The notes under the pieces were generated by a model that ran no database searches, had not been told where the DNA came from, and saw only the letters and a program-made list of their open reading frames with translations. Both the position numbers and the translations under genes were made by a program. DNA of 64,000 bases from Brevundimonas intermedia. GTDB lineage: Bacteria; Pseudomonadota; Alphaproteobacteria; Caulobacterales; Caulobacteraceae. The DNA lies in contig NZ_SPVH01000006.1 of the NCBI RefSeq assembly GCF_004614235.1, positions 1,240,001 through 1,304,000 on the forward strand, written 5' to 3'. Positions within the stretch are counted from its first letter, which is position 1; the number at the start of each line of letters is the position of its first letter. Below are positions 50,591 to 59,168 of this stretch, piece after piece.

Positions 50591-52186
50591 ATGCGTCTGA
50601 TCTCGTTGCTTGCCTGCCTTATCGCCCTGTCGGCCTGCGCGACCCACCCCGGTAAGGTCGATCATGTCCGGTTCGCCGGCGATGCGAAGACGGTGTTGGC
50701 GACGACCGAGGATGGCGTACTGCGGGGAGTGGACGGGGCGGGGACGCGGGCGTTTCTGGGCGTGCCGTTCGCTGCGCCGCCGGTCGGTGATTTGCGTTGG
50801 CGCGCGCCGCAGCCGGTGGAGGCGTGGAGCGGTGTTCGGGATGCGACGCGGATCGCGAAGGACTGCACCCAGGCTATCGGGCGGCGCTCGATCCTGGGTG
50901 GCGGTGGCGGGATCGTGGTGGGGTCCGAGGACTGTCTTTACCTGAACATCTATGCGCCGGGCGAGGAGCGGGCCGAGGCCCGACCCGTGATGGTCTACAT
51001 TCCTGGCGGCGCCTTCACCGTGGGGTCGGGGGCGAACTATGATCCGTCGAAGCTGGCGCGCGATCAGGGGCGGGTGATCGTGACGATGAACTATCGGCTG
51101 GGGGCGCTGGGCTGGTTGGCGCATCCGCAGTTTCAAGGCACGGGCGAGGGGTTCGGCGGTAACTTCGGCCTGATGGATCAGCAGGCGGCGTTGCAGTGGA
51201 TCCATCGCAACATCGCGGCCTTCGGCGGCGATCCGGGCAATGTGACCCTCTTCGCCGAGAGCGCGGGGGCGTGGACGGCCTGTTATCTGATGGCGTCGCC
51301 GCAGTCCGAGGGGCTGTATCAGCGGGTCATCATGCAGAGCGGCGGGTGTCTGGAGCCGTCGTCGCTGGTCAGCGCGCAGGATGCGGCCCAGTCGGGGCCT
51401 ATGTTCGCCGAGCGGCTGGGCTGCACCGGCGAGGATCAGATCGGGTGCCTGAAGGCCCTGCCGGCGTGGCGGTTGTCGCGGGCGGCCTCGCTGAGGGCGG
51501 GCATCAATGGGCCGGGGTCGTGGGGGCCAGTGCATACGGATGCGACCGTGCCGGAAAACCCGGCGGCAGCAATCCGCGAAGGGCGGTTCACGCGCGTGCC
51601 CGTGATCGTGGGCACGAACCTGGACGAGGGGCGGCTGTTCGCCAATGAGGTGCAGGACATGGACCGCTATCAGAAGGAGACCATCTGGATGTATGGCGAC
51701 CAGGGCGAGCGGGTGCTGGCGCGCTATCCGGTCGGCGAGGACGGGCCGGCCTACGCCATCGCGACCAACTTCACGGACCAGAGGTTCGCCTGTCCATCAC
51801 AGGCGCTGAGGCGGGTGTTGGCGCAGCATGTGCCGGTGTGGGGCTATGAGTTCGCGGATCGCGGGGCGCCGTTCGTACTGCCGGACTGGATCGTCGGTCT
51901 GGACCTAGGGGCCTATCACGCCAGCGAACTGGCCTATGTGTTCGGGACCAGTTGGGTCTTTGCGGACGTGAAGAAATTCACGCCGGGGCAGAAGGCGCTG
52001 TCGGAGCGGATGCAGCGGCTGTGGGCGACGTTCGGAACGGCGGACTTCGCCGCAGAGTGGCCCCGCGTCGAGGGCGCGGGGCCGGTTCGGGTGTTCAAGC
52101 CGGAAGGCGATGCGATGGACGACGACTTTTTCGCGCGCCACCACTGCGACTTCTGGGACGGGACGCCGTTCGGCGCCGTTCACTGA
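50591..52186 (+). CDS. Type B carboxylesterase-like lipoprotein
   Basis: A 531-residue protein whose start MRLISLLACLIALSACATH gives a lipobox LSAC. The type B carboxylesterase fold is clear: FLGVPFAAPPVGDLRWRAPQP, SEDCLYLNIYAP, VMVYIPGGAFTVGSG and NFGLMDQQAALQWIHRNIAAFGGDPGNVTLF. The nucleophile elbow reads AESAG rather than the usual GESAG. The acidic residue lies in GTNLDEGRLF and the catalytic His in YHASELAYVFG. Activity is plausible but the Ala is unusual. Cargo or substrate is unknown. It begins 180 bp after the tuf stop and may have its own promoter. Confidence 0.88.
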   Translation: MRLISLLACLIALSACATHPGKVDHVRFAGDAKTVLATTEDGVLRGVDGAGTRAFLGVPFAAPPVGDLRWRAPQPVEAWSGVRDATRIAKDCTQAIGRRSILGGGGGIVVGSEDCLYLNIYAPGEERAEARPVMVYIPGGAFTVGSGANYDPSKLARDQGRVIVTMNYRLGALGWLAHPQFQGTGEGFGGNFGLMDQQAALQWIHRNIAAFGGDPGNVTLFAESAGAWTACYLMASPQSEGLYQRVIMQSGGCLEPSSLVSAQDAAQSGPMFAERLGCTGEDQIGCLKALPAWRLSRAASLRAGINGPGSWGPVHTDATVPENPAAAIREGRFTRVPVIVGTNLDEGRLFANEVQDMDRYQKETIWMYGDQGERVLARYPVGEDGPAYAIATNFTDQRFACPSQALRRVLAQHVPVWGYEFADRGAPFVLPDWIVGLDLGAYHASELAYVFGTSWVFADVKKFTPGQKALSERMQRLWATFGTADFAAEWPRVEGAGPVRVFKPEGDAMDDDFFARHHCDFWDGTPFGAVH

Positions 52187-52189
52187 CCC

Positions 52190-53248
52190 TCAGATAAAGC
52201 GGACCGTGACGCCGGGCTTGACCTTGTCGGCCAGCATCCAGGCGTCCCAGTTGGTCAGGCGGACGCAGCCATGCGAGGCGGTCTTGCCGACCAGGTGCGG
52301 GTCGGGCGTGCCGTGGATGCCGTAGCTGGGCTTGTTCAGATCGATCCAGACCACGCCGACCGGATTGTTCGGGCCGGGTTTGACGATGACCTTTTCCTTG
52401 CTGTCGCCATAGCTGAGCTTTGACGGGTCATAGGTGTAGTCGGGGTTTCGGGCGACGCCGTTGACCTTGACCGTGCCGGTCGGGGTCGGGTTGTCGCCGC
52501 TGCCGATGGTGGCGGGGAAATAGGCAATCAGCTTGCCGTCGGCGTCGAAGGCGTTCACCGAGCCTTCGCTCTTGTCGATGTCGATGTGATCGACGTCGGC
52601 GGGCAGAGGCGTGGTGTTGACGGCCGGCACCAGCAGCGCCTGACCGACACGGTTGAAGTCGGCGCCGGGGTTCATGGCGCGCAACAGCGCCTCGGTGACA
52701 TGGAAGCGTTCGGCCAGGGCCTCGACGACGTTGGCGTAGCCCATGTGCGCGGCCTGGCCCTGGGCCTGCAGCTCCGTGGGAACGACGCCCAGATAGGGAC
52801 CGGCGATGTCCTGCTGGGTGATGGCGTAGGTGGTGGTGATCGCACCCGGACCGGCGGCGGCGCGCAATCTGCCCATCACGTCGGCGTCGAGTTCGCCGGT
52901 CACGGTCATGGCGTTCGCCTCCTGGAAGGCGGAAATGGCCTGACGCATGTTGGAGCCCGCCAAGCCGTCGATGGCGCCGGGCGAGAAGCGGGCACGTTCG
53001 AGCAGAACCTGGGCGCGGACCAGGGCAGGTTGAGCCTGGGCCTGAGCGGCGTCGGGCTGAGGCGACTGCCCGGCCTGGGCCGCCGGCTGGGCTGGCGGCG
53101 TATAGGCGGTGTTCTCGATGGCGTCGCGCGAGAGGGGGCCGGTCGCGCCCACCTCAACCGCCGGGGTCTTGGCGGCCTCTTCCTCCCTGGGCGAGCAGGC
53201 GGACAGGGACAAGACGGCGAGGGCGGCGACGTAGGCGGATCGGTTCAT
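52190..53248 (-). CDS. L,D-transpeptidase lipoprotein (YkuD) with peptidoglycan-binding domain
   Basis: A 352-residue envelope enzyme that cross-links peptidoglycan or attaches proteins to it. The N-terminus ([19 protein letters not shown]) has a lipobox LSAC. A peptidoglycan-binding helix bundle follows ([49 protein letters not shown]), then a LysM-like part ([22 protein letters not shown]). The catalytic YkuD domain has [23 protein letters not shown], containing the catalytic Cys and His. It ends 3 bp from the esterase stop, convergent. It is likely anchored and acts in the periplasm. Confidence 0.93.
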   Translation of the reverse strand: MNRSAYVAALAVLSLSACSPREEEAAKTPAVEVGATGPLSRDAIENTAYTPPAQPAAQAGQSPQPDAAQAQAQPALVRAQVLLERARFSPGAIDGLAGSNMRQAISAFQEANAMTVTGELDADVMGRLRAAAGPGAITTTYAITQQDIAGPYLGVVPTELQAQGQAAHMGYANVVEALAERFHVTEALLRAMNPGADFNRVGQALLVPAVNTTPLPADVDHIDIDKSEGSVNAFDADGKLIAYFPATIGSGDNPTPTGTVKVNGVARNPDYTYDPSKLSYGDSKEKVIVKPGPNNPVGVVWIDLNKPSYGIHGTPDPHLVGKTASHGCVRLTNWDAWMLADKVKPGVTVRFI

Positions 53249-53285
53249 TTCGGACTTTCGAGGCAGGCGGGACAGGTGGGCGATA

Positions 53286-53447
53286 TCAGTTCTGTTCGCC
53301 TGTGGCGGGATCGGTTTCTGTCTCGCCGGAGTTGGACGAGCCTTCCGAGCCCTTGGGTTCGGTGGCGGGGCGCGGAGGTTCGCCGTCTGCGTCCGGGCGC
53401 AGGTTTTCGTTTTCGACGCTTTTGCTGTCGGGGCGTTGGTCGGTCAT
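53286..53447 (-). CDS. Small acidic hydrophilic protein
   Basis: A 53-residue protein, [39 protein letters not shown] and so on, rich in Glu, Pro, Ser and Gly and predicted disordered. ATG at 53445-53447 has AAAGGGAGACGACC upstream, a good ribosome binding site. I do not recognise a family. It is 37 bp upstream of the L,D-transpeptidase start on the same strand and may be cotranscribed. It is real by the ribosome binding site, but low in information. Confidence 0.55.
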   Translation of the reverse strand: MTDQRPDSKSVENENLRPDADGEPPRPATEPKGSEGSSNSGETETDPATGEQN

Positions 53448-53586
53448 GGTCGTCTCCCTTTGGATCAAGGCAACGCGCAGGGGGCAAGGCGGCTCCGTCA
53501 ATGCGCGTTCACCATGCCGGTGAACCCTGATGAAACGCGCGTGGTGCAGGGTGCGGTCTGGAATGGACCTTGCTGCACGGGGTTCG

Positions 53587-54759
53587 ATGAGGATGCGTAT
53601 GGCCGGAATGCTGCAGGTCGAGATCATGGACGCGGGGGCGCTGGACGCCGCCGCCGTCGCCCTGTGGCGTGCGTGGACGGACGGCAATCCGGAGCTGGCC
53701 AGCCCCTATTTCCGCTGGGAATATGCCGAGATCGCCTCGCGGGTCTGTCCCGGCGCGGCGATCGCTGTGTTCCGGCGCGACGGCGAGATCGTCGGCTTCT
53801 TCCCGCATCAGCGGCGCGGCGGAGCGGTGCAGCCGCTGGGCGCGCCGATGAACGACTATCACGGCGTCATCGCGCCCGTGGGCGAGACGATCACGCTGGA
53901 AGAGGTGGCGCGGCTGTTGAAGGCCAAACGTCTGAACGTGCCCGGCTGGATCGGGGCCGGCGAGACGGGGCAGGCGCGTGAGACGGTGCAGGTCATGATG
54001 CCCGAGCCGGGATATGACGCCTGGTACGCCGAGCGGCGCTCGACCTTCGGCAAATATTTCAAGGACAAGGAACGGGCGCGGCGCAGCCTGGAGGCCGAGT
54101 TGGGGCCGATCCGGGTGGAGCGGGGCTTGCGCGATCCGGCGCTGCTGGATCATCTGATCGCGCTGAAGGCGGCGCAGTATCGGCGGTCGGGCCTGCACGA
54201 CATCTTCGCCTGCGGCTGGACGCGGGATCTGTTGCACGCGCTGATGAGCGAGCCGCGCGCGGACTTCGGCGCCTCGATGGCGGCGATGCATGCGGGCGAC
54301 AAGCTGGTGGCGGTGGAGTTCTCGCTGCACGCCGGGCGGCACTACCATTTCTGGTTCCCGGTCTATGAGCCGGCGCTGGCGCGCTGTTCGCCGGGCATCC
54401 TGCTGAGCATGGACACGATGCGGCTGGCGGCGGTCGAAGGGTTCCGGGTGTTCGACTTCGGATTCGAGGGCGAGACCTACAAGAAGTATTTCGTCAACGC
54501 CCGCCAGACGGTGCGCGAGGCCGTGGTGATGCGGCCCGGCGTGACCCAGGTGCTGGGCGACGTGACGGTGGCGGCGCTAAACCGCGCGGGCGGACGGGGC
54601 GAGGCGGTGCGTGCGTCGCTGCGCCGACGCTGGGCCACCATCGAAGCCTGCGAAGCGACGCCCGTCGGTCGGCTGAGGGGGGCTGCGGTCGCGGCGCGAT
54701 CCGCCGTCCAGAAGGCCGCCGCCAAGAAGAAGACGCCGGCGCGCGTCGCCCACGTCTGA
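53587..54759 (+). CDS. GNAT-fold acyltransferase (BioF2/CelD-like)
   Basis: A 390-residue protein of the BioF2-like GNAT superfamily, related to proteins named 'involved in cellulose biosynthesis' (CelD). Visible features are LASPYFRWEYAEIASRVCPGAAIAVF, YDAWYAERRSTFGKYFKDKERARRSLEAELG, and HYHFWFPVYEPALARCSPGILLSMDTMRLAAVEGFRVFDFGFEGETYKKYFVNA, the acetyl-CoA side of the fold. The C-terminus is basic (AAAKKKTPARV). The substrate is unknown. Starts at 53587, 53593, 53599 and 53608 are all possible. The cupin-like gene follows after 14 bp, so they form an operon. Confidence 0.82.
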   Translation: MRMRMAGMLQVEIMDAGALDAAAVALWRAWTDGNPELASPYFRWEYAEIASRVCPGAAIAVFRRDGEIVGFFPHQRRGGAVQPLGAPMNDYHGVIAPVGETITLEEVARLLKAKRLNVPGWIGAGETGQARETVQVMMPEPGYDAWYAERRSTFGKYFKDKERARRSLEAELGPIRVERGLRDPALLDHLIALKAAQYRRSGLHDIFACGWTRDLLHALMSEPRADFGASMAAMHAGDKLVAVEFSLHAGRHYHFWFPVYEPALARCSPGILLSMDTMRLAAVEGFRVFDFGFEGETYKKYFVNARQTVREAVVMRPGVTQVLGDVTVAALNRAGGRGEAVRASLRRRWATIEACEATPVGRLRGAAVAARSAVQKAAAKKKTPARVAHV

Positions 54760-54773
54760 AGGAGATGGTTGCC

Positions 54774-55688
54774 ATGACCGAACGCCGCACCCGCTATCCT
54801 GGGCCGATCGCCGAGGCGAAGACGCATGCCCATACGTTGATCGATCAGGGCTTCGCCGAGGACGCGGCGCTGGCGGCCGTGCTGGATCGCTATCCGGCCG
54901 AGCTGTTCGACATCAACCTGTATGACTATGACGACGAGGGGCAGGTCAGCTTACGCACCGGCGCGCGCGGGCGGCTGTCGGGCGAGGAGCTGCTGGAGGC
55001 GATCAAACAGGGTCGGCTTTGGGTCAATCTGCGCGGGGTCGAGACCGGCTGGCCCGAGCTGTGGGCGGCGGCCATGAAGGATTTCGCCGCGATCCAGGCG
55101 ACCTATCCGGGGATGCGGGCGGTGCGGAATGCCGGGCAGTTGATCCTGTCGTCGCCCAAGGCGCGGGTGCCCTATCATTTCGACGCGGCGGGGGTGGTGC
55201 TGTTCCACCTGCGCGGGCGCAAGCGGCTGTTCGTCTATCCGGGCGACGAGGGGCATCTGCCCGAGCGCAATATGGAACAGGTGGTGGCGCGTCAGACGAC
55301 CGAGGAACTGCCCTATACGCTGGCGTTCGAGAACGATGCCCAGGTCATGGATCTGGAGCCGGGGCGGGCGCTGACCTGGCCGCTGTATGCGCCGCACCGG
55401 GTCGAGAATCTGGACCGGTTCTGCGTCAGCCTGTCGATGGATTTCCAGACCTGGCCGTCGCGGTTCAGGAATGGGGCGCTGTTCACCAATGCGGTTATAC
55501 GGAGCAGGGGCGGCCGGCCGCGCTTCACCGACGGCATGACGACGCCGGAGCTGGCCGCGCGCTGGGCCGCGTCGCTGGCGCTGAAGAAGTCGGGGGCGAT
55601 GAAGAGCAAGATCGAGAACTTCGAACGCGACTTCGAACCCGAGGTCGGGGCGGCGGATGGGGCGGGCGTCATTGGGCGCCCATCCTGA
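54774..55688 (+). CDS. Cupin/JmjC-like Fe(II)-dependent oxygenase
   Basis: A 304-residue protein with a double-stranded beta-helix. PYHFDAAGVVLFHLRGRKRLFVYP gives His135 and Asp137, and PLYAPHRVENLD gives His208, the usual HxD...H iron triad of JmjC/cupin_8 proteins. The start ATG at 54774 has GGAG nearby; an in-frame ATG at 54765 is the alternative. It probably hydroxylates a protein or small molecule with 2-oxoglutarate, but this is inferred. It follows the GNAT gene by 14 bp, suggesting that they modify the same product. It is soluble; no signal peptide. Confidence 0.78.
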   Translation: MTERRTRYPGPIAEAKTHAHTLIDQGFAEDAALAAVLDRYPAELFDINLYDYDDEGQVSLRTGARGRLSGEELLEAIKQGRLWVNLRGVETGWPELWAAAMKDFAAIQATYPGMRAVRNAGQLILSSPKARVPYHFDAAGVVLFHLRGRKRLFVYPGDEGHLPERNMEQVVARQTTEELPYTLAFENDAQVMDLEPGRALTWPLYAPHRVENLDRFCVSLSMDFQTWPSRFRNGALFTNAVIRSRGGRPRFTDGMTTPELAARWAASLALKKSGAMKSKIENFERDFEPEVGAADGAGVIGRPS

Positions 55689-55786
55689 ACACGGCGCGTT
55701 AATTCGAGTTCATGACCCCGAGTTAAAATGACTTCGGCGCGGGCGGCGCGCACCTTCTCCTAACATTCGGGAAAGGGAAGCCGCAC

Positions 55787-56674
55787 ATGAAGACCGCACT
55801 GATCGCCGCCGCCGCTGTCGCCACACTGACGGGACTGGCCGCCGCGCCCGCCTCGGCCGCCGAGGTCGAAATCCGCAACGCCGTGGCGCGCGTTGTCGTC
55901 ATCGTCGAGGACCGCAACGACATCGGCGTCGAGGTCACGCAGGGCCAGACGCGCCTGCCGGCCATCCAGGTCCGTCGCGAAGGCGGCGACGTGAAGATCG
56001 ACGGCGGCCTTCGTCGCAACGGCATGTGGGGCGGTAACGACGGCATCCGCAGCTGCAACTCGGGACGTTCGGATGCCGCCCAGCCAGGGCAGGGGGCGAC
56101 GGTCGAGGTGCGCGACCTGGGGCGGATCCGTCTGGAAGACGCGCCGCTGATCGTGGTGCGCACCCCTCGCACCGTCGATGTCAGCGCCAGCGGCGCCGTG
56201 TTCGGTTCGGTCGGACGTGGCGCGCGGTCGGTCGAGTTGGACAACGGCGGTTGCGGCAACTGGAACGTCGCCAATGTGGACGGCGATCTGGAACTGGGCC
56301 TTGGCGGGTCGGGGGCGATCCGCGCGGGCACGTCGCGTTCGCTGGATGCCAGTGTCGGCGGCTCCGGCTCCGTCGCGGCAGGACCGACCGGCAATCTGAA
56401 GGCAGCCGTCGGCGGCTCGGGCAATGTGGACGTGGCCAGCGCCAACGGCCGGGGCGAGCTGTCGATCGGCGGCTCGGGCGGGGTGAACGTGCGTCAGGGC
56501 CGGATGGACAAGCTGTCGGTCGCCATCGGCGGCTCGGGCGATGTCCGCTTTGGCGGTGCGACGCGTGATCTGGATGTCGCCATCGCCGGGTCGGGCAGCG
56601 TCCGCGTCGCCTCGGCCACCGGATCGGTGTCTCGCTCTGTCGTCGGATCGGGAACCCTGCATATCGGGCGCTAA
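55787..56674 (+). CDS. Exported GIN-domain (DUF2807) protein
   Basis: A 295-residue exported protein. The signal peptide (TALIAAAAVATLTGLAAAPASAAE) is followed by GIN-type beta-helix repeats: GLGGSGAI, VGGSGSV, VGGSGNV, IGGSGGV, IGGSGDV, IAGSGSV, VVGSGTL. Each GG-S-G turn recurs about every 20-24 residues from residue 165 on. Family members are called head GIN domain or DUF2807 proteins; their role is unknown, likely in the envelope. The start ATG at 55787 is preceded by GGGAAAGGGAAGCCGCAC. The 3' end lies before tandem repeats and a terminator. Confidence 0.85.
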   Translation: MKTALIAAAAVATLTGLAAAPASAAEVEIRNAVARVVVIVEDRNDIGVEVTQGQTRLPAIQVRREGGDVKIDGGLRRNGMWGGNDGIRSCNSGRSDAAQPGQGATVEVRDLGRIRLEDAPLIVVRTPRTVDVSASGAVFGSVGRGARSVELDNGGCGNWNVANVDGDLELGLGGSGAIRAGTSRSLDASVGGSGSVAAGPTGNLKAAVGGSGNVDVASANGRGELSIGGSGGVNVRQGRMDKLSVAIGGSGDVRFGGATRDLDVAIAGSGSVRVASATGSVSRSVVGSGTLHIGR

Positions 56675-56690
56675 GACCCGTTTCTCCGCC

Positions 56691-56726
56691 GCGAGAGGAA
56701 GGGCCCCCGCGAGAGGAAGGGCCCCC
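56691..56726. repeat. 18-bp tandem duplication
   Basis: GCGAGAGGAAGGGCCCCC occurs twice in perfect tandem (56691-56708 and 56709-56726), just before the terminator stem of the GIN gene. It is probably a replication slippage product. Confidence 0.8.
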
Positions 56727-56752
56727 GGTCGTGGAACCCCGGGGGTCTTTTT
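56722..56752 (+). terminator. Terminator after GIN-domain gene
   Basis: CCCCCGG and CCGGGGG pair around a 10-nt loop, followed by TCTTTTTC. The second tandem repeat supplies the left arm. Confidence 0.85.
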
Positions 56753-56777
56753 CGTGCGGGGCGTCAGCCAAGAAAAA

Positions 56778-56803
56778 GCCCCGGCGGATCGCTCCGCCGG
56801 GGC
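56778..56803 (-). terminator. Terminator of the outer-membrane protein gene
   Basis: GCCCCGGCGGA and TCCGCCGGGGC form an 11-bp stem with a TCGC loop. AAGAAAAA on the plus strand reads as TTTTTCTT on the minus strand, so it terminates the minus-strand gene at 56831-57589. Confidence 0.88.
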
Positions 56804-56830
56804 TCTTCGTCTTGGATCAGGCGTCGAGGA

Positions 56831-57589
56831 TCAACGCAGGCCGAACAGCTTGGTGATGCTGCCCAGGTTGCGGCCCAGGGTGGCGCCGGCGCGGTCGCGC
56901 GATTGCAGATCGCCACCGAAGTTGTAGCGAACGCCGACTTCGAAGGAGTCGATCGTCAGATCGGCATCTTCCAGCTCAGCGCGGTCATAGCCGGCGAAGA
57001 CGCTGTAAGGCGTTGCAGCGAAGGCGTATTCGGCGCCGACGCCGGCCGACCAGCCGTCGGTGCTGACGCCAGCGAAGTCCACGTCCGAATAGGAGGCGCG
57101 AGCGGCCAGACGCAGGGCGGGCGTCGCGTAGAAGGCGGCTTCACCACCAACGGTCCACAGGTCTGCGTCATCGACGGCGCCGTACGACACGACGCCGGTC
57201 AGCGTGGCTTGCTGGAAGTACTTCTGGCCTTCGGCGCCGAAGGTCATCAGCGTGTCGCCACCGGCGATTTCTTCAGCGCCGACGAAACCGCCGAAACGCA
57301 TGTCTTCGATGGCCTTGGTCAGGTGGACGGCGCCCGACAGGGTGGTCTCGTCGCCGAAGTCGTAGTCCGAATAGGTTCCGGCGGCGTTGAAGGTCGCGGT
57401 CCAGTCGCCGAAGGCGGGGGTGGCGACGACGCCGGCGACGGTGGCGCCGTCCAGGTCGGCGTCAGCGCCGGGAACTTCGATCTTGGAATGGTTGTAGGCG
57501 ACGCCGACCGAGCCGACGGCGTCTTGAGCGAAGGCCGGAGCGGCGAACAGAGTGGCGGCGGCGGCCGAGGCGAGGAGGATCGTCTTCAT
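56831..57589 (-). CDS. Porin-like outer-membrane beta-barrel protein
   Basis: A 252-residue outer-membrane protein. The signal peptide (TILLASAAAATLFAAPAFAQ) is followed by alternating strands with many Asp/Gly/Tyr (GSVGVAYNHSKIEV, DWTATFNAAGTYSDYDFG, AGVGAEYAFAATPYSVFAGYDRAELEDADLTIDSFEVGVRYNFGGDL). The barrel-type signature VGVRYNFG occurs before a non-barrel tail of about 25 residues. The family is an uncharacterised alphaproteobacterial porin-like group. ATG at 57587-57589 is preceded by AAAAGAAA without a classical ribosome binding site. It is monocistronic, with a strong terminator. Confidence 0.85.
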   Translation of the reverse strand: MKTILLASAAAATLFAAPAFAQDAVGSVGVAYNHSKIEVPGADADLDGATVAGVVATPAFGDWTATFNAAGTYSDYDFGDETTLSGAVHLTKAIEDMRFGGFVGAEEIAGGDTLMTFGAEGQKYFQQATLTGVVSYGAVDDADLWTVGGEAAFYATPALRLAARASYSDVDFAGVSTDGWSAGVGAEYAFAATPYSVFAGYDRAELEDADLTIDSFEVGVRYNFGGDLQSRDRAGATLGRNLGSITKLFGLR

Positions 57590-57796
57590 TTTCTTTTGTC
57601 CTTAGCAGTCTGTGCCCGGATGGGGGTCCAGGGAGGGCGGCTGCTATCAGGATGTGTCGAAGCTGAGCAATAAACCGCCGTTACATAAATGTCTTGAAAC
57701 TGTCGTGTGGCGGATCGGTCACGCCTTGTGGTTGGAATGTGTCAGTTCGGCGTGCTTCATGGGGCAAGCGGTTAACAGCGCCAATCGCATAAACAT

Positions 57797-57812
57797 ATAA
57801 GCATATCCTTAT
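57797..57812 (+). promoter_or_regulatory. 16-bp palindromic operator upstream of the methionine synthase transcript
   Basis: ATAAGCATATCCTTAT matches its own reverse complement at 14 of 16 positions. It lies 5 bp upstream of the proposed -35 in an AT-rich island. Such a site fits a dimeric repressor or activator, and an ArsR-family methionine/SAH regulator is a candidate; this is inference. Confidence 0.6.
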
Positions 57813-57817
57813 GTCTA

Positions 57818-57846
57818 TTGACGTGAGCCGTGCCTTGCTGTCATCT
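57818..57846 (+). promoter_or_regulatory. Putative promoter of the riboswitch-mesX-mesD transcript
   Basis: TTGACG (57818-57823), a 17-bp spacer and TCATCT (57841-57846). The -35 is good and the -10 weak, as expected if an activator is involved. The riboswitch begins right after. Confidence 0.45.
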
Positions 57847-57860
57847 GACTGCGTCGTGGT

Positions 57861-58030
57861 CTGCACGCGATCTTCGGAGCGCGTGGAGCTAAGAGGGAAG
57901 CCGGTGTGAAACCGGCGCTGCCCCCGCAACTGTAAGCGGCGAGTCGAGGGTCCATCTCGTGTCACTGGCGTTCGCGCCGGGAAGGCCGGGCCCGAGGCGT
58001 CGACCCGTGAGCCAGGAGACCTGCCCCGAC
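57861..58030 (+). ncRNA. Cobalamin (B12) riboswitch
   Basis: The B12 box is textbook: GGGAAGCCGGTGTGAAACCGG followed by CGCTGCCCCCGCAACTGTAA (57894-57934). The distal GAGCCAGGAGACCTGCC at 58009-58025 completes the core. The P-stem regions between are GC-rich and pair. Downstream, GACCGC/GCGGTC and GGAACG/CGTTCC make a hairpin at 58082-58113, a likely part of the expression platform. Adenosylcobalamin binding normally turns off the downstream gene, here mesX. Exact ends are approximate. Confidence 0.96.
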
Positions 58031-58150
58031 AGATAACGTCCTCCGGCGGGGTGCCCGGTCAGGCCGCATGAACGCCGCGACGGAACGACCGCGCGCGAGC
58101 GGTCGCGCGTTCCTGTCCGCTGTCTCGCCACAGCATCAACGGCAGAGAGC

Positions 58151-59140
58151 ATGGTCAGCAGCGATTTCACTTTCAGGATCAAGCGCACCGCGCTCGACGA
58201 GGACTATCGTCCCGCCGAGAACACGCGGATCACCACCAACTTCGCCAACTTGGCGCGAGGGGAGAGCCGCCAGGAGAACCTGCGCAGCACCCTTCGGATG
58301 ATGGACAACCGGTTCAACTCGCTGGCCTGGCGGGACAATCCCCGGGGCGACCGCTATGCGCTAGAGCTCCAGATCGTCTCCGTAGAGATGAGCTTCTCTG
58401 GGACCGAAAACACCGACGCTTTCCCCCTGATCGAGATCCTGCAGACGACGATCGTCGATCAACAAACAGGCGCACGCATCGACGGCATCGTGGGGAACAA
58501 CTTCTCCTCCTACGTCCGCGACTACGACTTCAGCGTGGTCCTGCCTGAGCACATGAAGGCCCACCCGAATGCGGGTGCGCCGGACGACTTCGGCGACCTG
58601 CACGGCAAGCTGTTCAGGCACTTCCTGGGGTCGCGCGCCTATCAGGACAACTTCGCCAAGCCGCCGGTCATCTGCCTGAGCGTGTCGAGCAACAAGACCT
58701 ACCATCGCACGGGCGCCGAGCACCCCGTGCTCGGTCTTGAATACGCGAACGAAGAGTTCTCTCCGACCGATCGGTATTTCGCGAAGATGGGAATGAAGGT
58801 CCGCTACTTCATGCCCAAGGGCAGCGTCGCGCCGTTCGCCTTCTACCACATCGGCGACCTGACCGGCGACTACACCGATCTGGAGTTGGTCAGCACCATC
58901 GCGACGATGGAGACCTTCCAGAAGATATATCGCCCCGAAATCTACAACGCCAACTCCCCGGCGACAGAGCAGTATCAGCCGAGCCTGAAGGCCCAGGACT
59001 ATTCGCTGACCCGCATCGTCTACGACCGCGAGGAGCGCAGCCGCTTGGCCGTCGAGCAGGGCCGTTTCGTCGAGGAGCGCTTCATCAAGCCCTACCGCGC
59101 CGTGCTCGACCAATGGTCCGCCAACTTCGCCGCCGCCTGA
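58151..59140 (+). CDS. mesX: DUF1852 protein, MesX-type methionine synthase partner
   Basis: A 329-residue protein of DUF1852, named MesX in the folate-independent methionine synthase system described by Price and colleagues. The start MVSSDFTFRIKRTALDEDYRPAENTRITTNFANLARGE and the block VICLSVSSNKTYHRTGAEHPVLGLEYANEEFSPTDRYFAKMGMKVRYFMPKG are as in the family. The published role is to support MesD in an oxygen-requiring methyl transfer; its own chemistry is not known. No metal motif stands out to me. It lies 120 bp after the cobalamin riboswitch and 28 bp upstream of mesD, so both should be under B12 control. Confidence 0.9.
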   Translation: MVSSDFTFRIKRTALDEDYRPAENTRITTNFANLARGESRQENLRSTLRMMDNRFNSLAWRDNPRGDRYALELQIVSVEMSFSGTENTDAFPLIEILQTTIVDQQTGARIDGIVGNNFSSYVRDYDFSVVLPEHMKAHPNAGAPDDFGDLHGKLFRHFLGSRAYQDNFAKPPVICLSVSSNKTYHRTGAEHPVLGLEYANEEFSPTDRYFAKMGMKVRYFMPKGSVAPFAFYHIGDLTGDYTDLELVSTIATMETFQKIYRPEIYNANSPATEQYQPSLKAQDYSLTRIVYDREERSRLAVEQGRFVEERFIKPYRAVLDQWSANFAAA

Positions 59141-59168
59141 TCAGTCCAGCACTTCAAAGTCATTGCTC

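Noticed and set aside
55787..56674. Repetitive GGSG coding region considered as a non-coding repeat
   Set aside because: The repeat is in frame, follows a signal peptide and matches GIN-domain beta-helix repeats.
56691..56726. Tandem repeat considered as CRISPR
   Set aside because: Two units only with no spacer; not a CRISPR. It adjoins a terminator.
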